Below, piece after piece: positions 7,229 through 9,930 of a DNA stretch of 9,930 bases (its first letter is position 1; each line of letters opens with the position of its first letter). Where the stretch lies: positions 1 to 9,930 of the forward strand of contig DHGA01000085.1 in NCBI GenBank assembly GCA_002402545.1, written 5' to 3'. This stretch comes from Syntrophaceae bacterium UBA4810. GTDB lineage: Bacteria; Desulfobacterota; Syntrophia; Syntrophales; Smithellaceae. The notes under the pieces were generated by a model, which had not been told where the DNA came from, made no database searches, and worked only from the letters and a program-made list of their open reading frames with translations. Made by a program: the position numbers and the translations under genes.

Positions 7229-7261
7229 AAAATCTCTATTGCTAAGGAAAGCTGTGAATAA

Positions 7262-7903
7262 ATGAAACACGATAGCATTATCGCCCGCGAAGGTTATCCT
7301 TTTATTGTTTTTTCCTTGATCACCTCTGTTTTTGTTGCTTTTTTCGGCATTGCCTGGCTGACGCTTATATTTGCTTTGCTCACAATATTTGTTATTTGCT
7401 TTTTTCGTAATCCGGAAAGATATTTTAAGGAGGAAGAAAAAGCGGTAATTTCTCCTGCAGACGGAAAAATTATTAAGATTGAGAATGTTGAATTAAGCGG
7501 AAATATTTCCGGAAAATTCAAAAAAATAAGCATTTTTATGAATGTTTTTAATGTTCATGTTAATCGCGCGCCGTATAGCGGCAAAATTGAGGCTATCAAT
7601 TACCATGAGGGGAAATTTATTGCCGCTAATCTGGATAAAGCTTCCGAAGATAATGAGCGCAATGAAGTGCTGATCCACGCGGATGATGGCCGTAAAATTT
7701 GGGTGGTGCAGATAGCGGGATTGATTGCCCGCCGCATTGTTTGCTGGGTGAATGCCGGTATGACGATCAATAGAGGGGAACGCTTCGGTATTATTCGTTT
7801 CGGATCGCGAGTGGATGTTTATTTGCCTGAGGATTTTGTTGTTCGGGTCAATCTTAAGGAAAAAGTCAGAGCAGGCGAGACGCTCCTTGGTTATTTATCA
7901 TGA
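7262..7903 (+). CDS. psd: Phosphatidylserine decarboxylase proenzyme (short, archaeal type)
   Basis: Converts phosphatidylserine to phosphatidylethanolamine at the inner membrane. The 213-residue length fits the short PSD-A class rather than the roughly 300-residue E. coli type. Hydrophobic residues at about 12-47 would form one or two membrane segments. The following SPADGKI (64-70) and FNVHVNRAPYSG (96-107) are hallmark motifs. The self-cleavage site is GS within RFGSRVDVYLP, between Gly181 and Ser182. Ser182 becomes the pyruvoyl prosthetic group, leaving a small alpha chain of 32 residues. A weak AAGGAA lies at 7244-7249, some 12 bases before the ATG, which is rather long spacing. The gene overlaps pssA by four bases (ATGA), so the enzyme and the one making its substrate are translationally coupled. 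Confidence 0.95.
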   Translation: MKHDSIIAREGYPFIVFSLITSVFVAFFGIAWLTLIFALLTIFVICFFRNPERYFKEEEKAVISPADGKIIKIENVELSGNISGKFKKISIFMNVFNVHVNRAPYSGKIEAINYHEGKFIAANLDKASEDNERNEVLIHADDGRKIWVVQIAGLIARRIVCWVNAGMTINRGERFGIIRFGSRVDVYLPEDFVVRVNLKEKVRAGETLLGYLS

Positions 7904-8670
7904 AGAAAGAATCTTCTCTAAAAAAGATACGTATTAAAAAGGGTATTTACGTTCTGCCTAACCTCATTACTACCGCAGGCCTCTTTTGCGGATTTTATTC
8001 GATTATTGCTTCACTGTCAGAAGATTTTGTCATTGCCGCCATAGCTATTTTAGCTGCGGCGGTTTTTGACGGATTAGACGGACGAATCGCGCGTTTTACC
8101 AATACCACGAGCAGGTTCGGCTCGGAATATGATTCTCTTTCCGATGTCATTGCTTTTGGCGTGGCACCGGCTTTGCTTGCCTATAACTGGGGATTATCTT
8201 TTTACGGAAAGTGGGGGTGGCTTGCCGCTTTTTTATTTGTACTTTGCGGAGCTTTACGCCTGGCGCGATACAATATCCAAATCGGTCTAATTGAAAGCAA
8301 AGTATTCAATGGATTGCCGATTCCGGCAGCCGCCGCGGTTGTGGCGACAACCGCGCTTTTCTTTGATCAGGTAGGGGGCGTGCAGGGCAAATTTCATGAT
8401 CCCTCAATGCTGGTGTTTGTTCCTGTTCTATCTGTATTGATGGTCAGCAATGTTAAATATTACAGCTTTAAAGATTTGAAACTTTTCGCCCGTAAACCTT
8501 TCATGACTTTTTTCTTGCTGGTCTTGGTGCTGATAATTGTAGCGGCGGAACCGGTAATTTCAGCTTTTGTGGCTATAGTGGGTTACGCTATTTCCGGCCC
8601 GATTTGGTGGATGTTTAAATTCAGCCAGGCAAAACATCAAAAAAATAAAGAAAGAAAAGCGAATACCTGA
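7900..8670 (+). CDS. pssA: CDP-diacylglycerol--serine O-phosphatidyltransferase
   Basis: Makes phosphatidylserine from CDP-diacylglycerol and L-serine, releasing CMP; the product is then decarboxylated by Psd. The protein has 256 residues and is a polytopic membrane enzyme of the CDP-alcohol phosphatidyltransferase family. The catalytic motif is complete: D57, D60-G61, A64-R65, G74, D78 and D82, matching DxxDGxxARx8Gx3Dx3D. The N-terminus is strongly basic (KKESSLKKIRIKKG) and leads into YVLPNLITTAGLFCGF, the usual start of the Gram-positive/delta-type PssA. Several hydrophobic helices follow, and the C-terminus is a basic tail (KFSQAKHQKNKERK). Its ATG overlaps the psd stop codon as ATGA. 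This is the membrane-embedded subclass and unrelated to the soluble phospholipase D-type PssA of E. coli. Confidence 0.96.
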   Translation: MKKESSLKKIRIKKGIYVLPNLITTAGLFCGFYSIIASLSEDFVIAAIAILAAAVFDGLDGRIARFTNTTSRFGSEYDSLSDVIAFGVAPALLAYNWGLSFYGKWGWLAAFLFVLCGALRLARYNIQIGLIESKVFNGLPIPAAAAVVATTALFFDQVGGVQGKFHDPSMLVFVPVLSVLMVSNVKYYSFKDLKLFARKPFMTFFLLVLVLIIVAAEPVISAFVAIVGYAISGPIWWMFKFSQAKHQKNKERKANT

Positions 8671-8701
8671 TATATTGTCTTAAGTAATTGATTCAGGTAT
8701 T
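8662..8701 (+). repeat. Inverted repeat over the pssA stop codon
   Basis: AATACCTGA (8662-8670) and TCAGGTATT (8693-8701) are perfect nine-base inverted arms separated by 22 bases. The left arm contains the pssA TGA. In RNA it could form a stem-loop in the 48-base gap before rsmD. No T-run follows the right arm, so it is not a standard intrinsic terminator; it could be a processing or stability element, or chance. Confidence 0.45.
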
Positions 8702-8718
8702 AATCAGTCATAGGCAAT

Positions 8719-9270
8719 ATGCGGATTACTGGAGGTGATTTAAAAGGCAGGACAATTAATTTTCCTGCCGGTATTAAAGAAAGGCCGACTTCAGATTTTT
8801 TAAGGGAAACAATTTTTAATTTACTGCCGTCGCTGGAAGGTAAAAATTTTCTCGATCTCTTTGCCGGGTCGGGAGGTGTCGGCCTGGAGGCAGCAAGCCG
8901 CGACGCGGGACATGTTTATCTGATTGAAAAAGATAAAAAGTTGGCCGATGTTATCAGAAAGAATGTTAAATCTCTGGCCCTGGATGAAAAATGCACTGTA
9001 ATTAATTTCGATATAGAGACAGCGCTGAAAGATTTGGCAAAAAAAAATTACCGAGTAGACATTGTTTTTGCTGATCCGCCGTACAACAGGAATTTGGTAA
9101 GTTTCACGCTGGCATGTTTGAGCAGATATCAGATTCTCGATGAGAAAGGAATGATAGTAATTCAGCATTCGGTAAAAGAAAATTATCAGGAATTTTTGCC
9201 TGAAAATATTTATCAGGTTAAGCAAAGAAAGTACGGCGAAAATATGATAACTATTTTTAGAAGGAGTTGA
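8719..9270 (+). CDS. rsmD: 16S rRNA (guanine(966)-N(2))-methyltransferase
   Basis: Methylates N2 of G966 in 16S rRNA of the 30S subunit using S-adenosylmethionine. The 183-residue length is typical. The protein starts with the family's MRITGGDLKGR and has the conserved RPT (22-24). SAM-binding motif I is LDLFAGSGGVGLEA (45-58), with acidic Glu70 at the end of the second strand. The catalytic motif IV is DPPY (119-122). No strong ribosome site precedes the ATG (only an AGGC seven bases before it), but the N-terminus is conserved enough to settle the start. It stands 48 bases after pssA and one base before coaD. The rsmD-coaD pairing is widespread in bacteria and supports both calls. Confidence 0.95.
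   Translation: MRITGGDLKGRTINFPAGIKERPTSDFLRETIFNLLPSLEGKNFLDLFAGSGGVGLEAASRDAGHVYLIEKDKKLADVIRKNVKSLALDEKCTVINFDIETALKDLAKKNYRVDIVFADPPYNRNLVSFTLACLSRYQILDEKGMIVIQHSVKENYQEFLPENIYQVKQRKYGENMITIFRRS
9261..9266 (+). promoter_or_regulatory. Ribosome binding site of coaD inside the end of rsmD
   Basis: AAGGAG lies within the last rsmD codons, five bases before the coaD ATG at 9272. It fixes that start and shows tight packing of the two genes. Confidence 0.8.
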
Positions 9271-9271
9271 A

Positions 9272-9796
9272 ATGGCACAGGATAAATTTTCTAAAGTAGC
9301 AATATACCCAGGGACATTTGATCCGATAACAAATGGGCATGTGGATATTATTAAAAGAGGCAGTAGAATATTTGACGAAATCATCGTCCTGGTTGCCTAT
9401 AATCCTGATAAAGCTGCGCTTTTTACAGTGGAAGAAAGAATGCAGATGATTCGAGAAACACTAAGTGACGTTAAAACTGTCAGGGTCGATTCTCACTCCG
9501 GATTATTAGTTGATTATTTAAAATTGTCCGGAGCCAGTATTATATTGCGTGGCATGCGCGCCCTTTCTGATTTTGAGTATGAATTTCAGATGGCACTGAT
9601 GAACCGCCGCCAAACTCGGGAAATCGAAACGGTGTTTCTGCTGAGCGGTTTCAAATGGTTTTATACAAGCTCCAAACTTATAAAAGAAGTAGTGAGTTTG
9701 GGAGGCTCGGTGAAAGCGCTGGTGCCGGATAACGTACATCAGAAACTTTTGGAAAAATATAATGTCAAACCCAGAGACAATAATAACAGGAGGTAG
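9272..9796 (+). CDS. coaD: Pantetheine-phosphate adenylyltransferase
   Basis: Transfers AMP from ATP to 4'-phosphopantetheine to give dephospho-CoA, the penultimate step of coenzyme A synthesis, in the cytosol. The protein has 174 residues; about 160 is usual, the excess being a few residues at the N-terminus and a polar Asn/Arg tail (KPRDNNNRR). The nucleotidyltransferase signature is YPGTFDPITNGHVDII (12-27), with the T/HxGH-type TNGH at 20-23. RGMR (93-96) followed by SDFEYEFQMALMNR (99-112) and the SSKLIKE element (133-139) are the other conserved family segments. No key residue appears lost. A good AAGGAG supports the start. The stop is followed after three bases by the aminotransferase GTG, and its final codons supply that gene's ribosome site. 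Confidence 0.96.
   Translation: MAQDKFSKVAIYPGTFDPITNGHVDIIKRGSRIFDEIIVLVAYNPDKAALFTVEERMQMIRETLSDVKTVRVDSHSGLLVDYLKLSGASIILRGMRALSDFEYEFQMALMNRRQTREIETVFLLSGFKWFYTSSKLIKEVVSLGGSVKALVPDNVHQKLLEKYNVKPRDNNNRR
9788..9793 (+). promoter_or_regulatory. Ribosome binding site of the aminotransferase gene
   Basis: A perfect AGGAGG ends six bases before a GTG at 9800 and lies within the last codons of coaD. This spacing is what selects GTG as the start of the next gene. Confidence 0.82.
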
Positions 9797-9799
9797 TTT

Positions 9800-9930
9800 G
9801 TGAAATTAGCGGAAAGGATTGCCAGAATAAAACCATCGGAAACTTTAGCCATTACGGCAAAAACAAACGCGCTGCGCGCACAGGGCAGAGACGTTATCGG
9901 TTTTGGCGCGGGAGAACCTGATTTTGACAC
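9800..9930 (+). CDS. Class I pyridoxal-phosphate aminotransferase, aspartate type (3' truncated by window)
   Basis: Only the first 43 codons are inside the window, starting from GTG. They read (M)KLAERIARIKPSETLAITAKTNAL and then GFGAGEPDFDT, the glycine-rich GxGEPDFDTP element at the N-terminal edge of the aspartate aminotransferase fold in the AspC/AspB type 1-beta group. Such enzymes transfer amino groups between aspartate (sometimes aromatic amino acids or prephenate) and 2-oxoglutarate using PLP in the cytosol. The catalytic lysine and PLP pocket lie outside the window, so substrate cannot be judged. It follows coaD by three bases with an excellent ribosome site and is clearly part of the same operon. 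The rsmD-coaD-aminotransferase order is one I associate with deltaproteobacterial genomes. Confidence 0.88.
   Translation, partial: MKLAERIARIKPSETLAITAKTNALRAQGRDVIGFGAGEPDFD

Noticed and set aside
7254..7265. Tiny GTG-AAT-AAA-TGA frame overlapping the psd start, suggestive of a leader peptide
   Set aside because: Three codons is too short to call, and it would arise easily by chance in this A/T-rich leader.
8821..9384. Long minus-strand open frame (187 codons) opposite rsmD and coaD
   Set aside because: It lies antisense to two genes with complete catalytic motifs, has no ribosome site or recognisable domain, and its composition is what antisense reading of such genes gives.

Overview
This window looks like ordinary chromosome from a bacterium of moderate to low GC, most likely a member of the former Deltaproteobacteria (Desulfobacterota, Syntrophus-like). 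That placement is inferred from the rsmD-coaD-aminotransferase order, the short archaeal-type phosphatidylserine decarboxylase paired with pssA, and an EF-G paralogue with variant GTPase motifs. No phylogeny was run. There are no tRNA or rRNA genes, CRISPR arrays, insertion sequences or prophage genes.

Layout. Bases 2-145 (+) are the last 47 codons of an unidentified gene. It converges on a minus-strand block that, in transcription order, runs from about 6880 down to 202: a membrane-anchored transglutaminase-like protein, an ABC-2 type exporter ATPase (8-base overlap), its 12-helix permease (1-base gap), then after a 155-base gap with its own candidate promoter an EF-G-like translation factor and dtd, the D-aminoacyl-tRNA deacylase. 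Bases 6881-7261 form a gene-poor divergent region. It contains a strong promoter for the transglutaminase gene, the decayed 3' remnant of a GNAT acetyltransferase (pseudogene), and a promoter with a perfect -35 box for the rightward block. The plus-strand block from 7262 is psd, pssA (ATGA overlap), rsmD, coaD (1-base gap) and the start of a class I aspartate-type aminotransferase cut by the window edge.

How the genes work together. psd and pssA encode the last two steps to phosphatidylethanolamine. rsmD (16S rRNA m2G966), coaD (coenzyme A) and the aminotransferase are housekeeping genes in a tight run with overlapping or adjacent stop and start signals. EF-G-like protein and Dtd both act in translation. 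The least understood part is the transglutaminase-ATPase-permease cassette, whose translational coupling suggests one functional unit at the cell envelope with unknown substrate. It is the best candidate here for an undescribed system, although each component belongs to a recognisable family. The clearest evolutionary event is the GNAT pseudogene: its reading frame can be followed through a one-base deletion and a nonsense codon.
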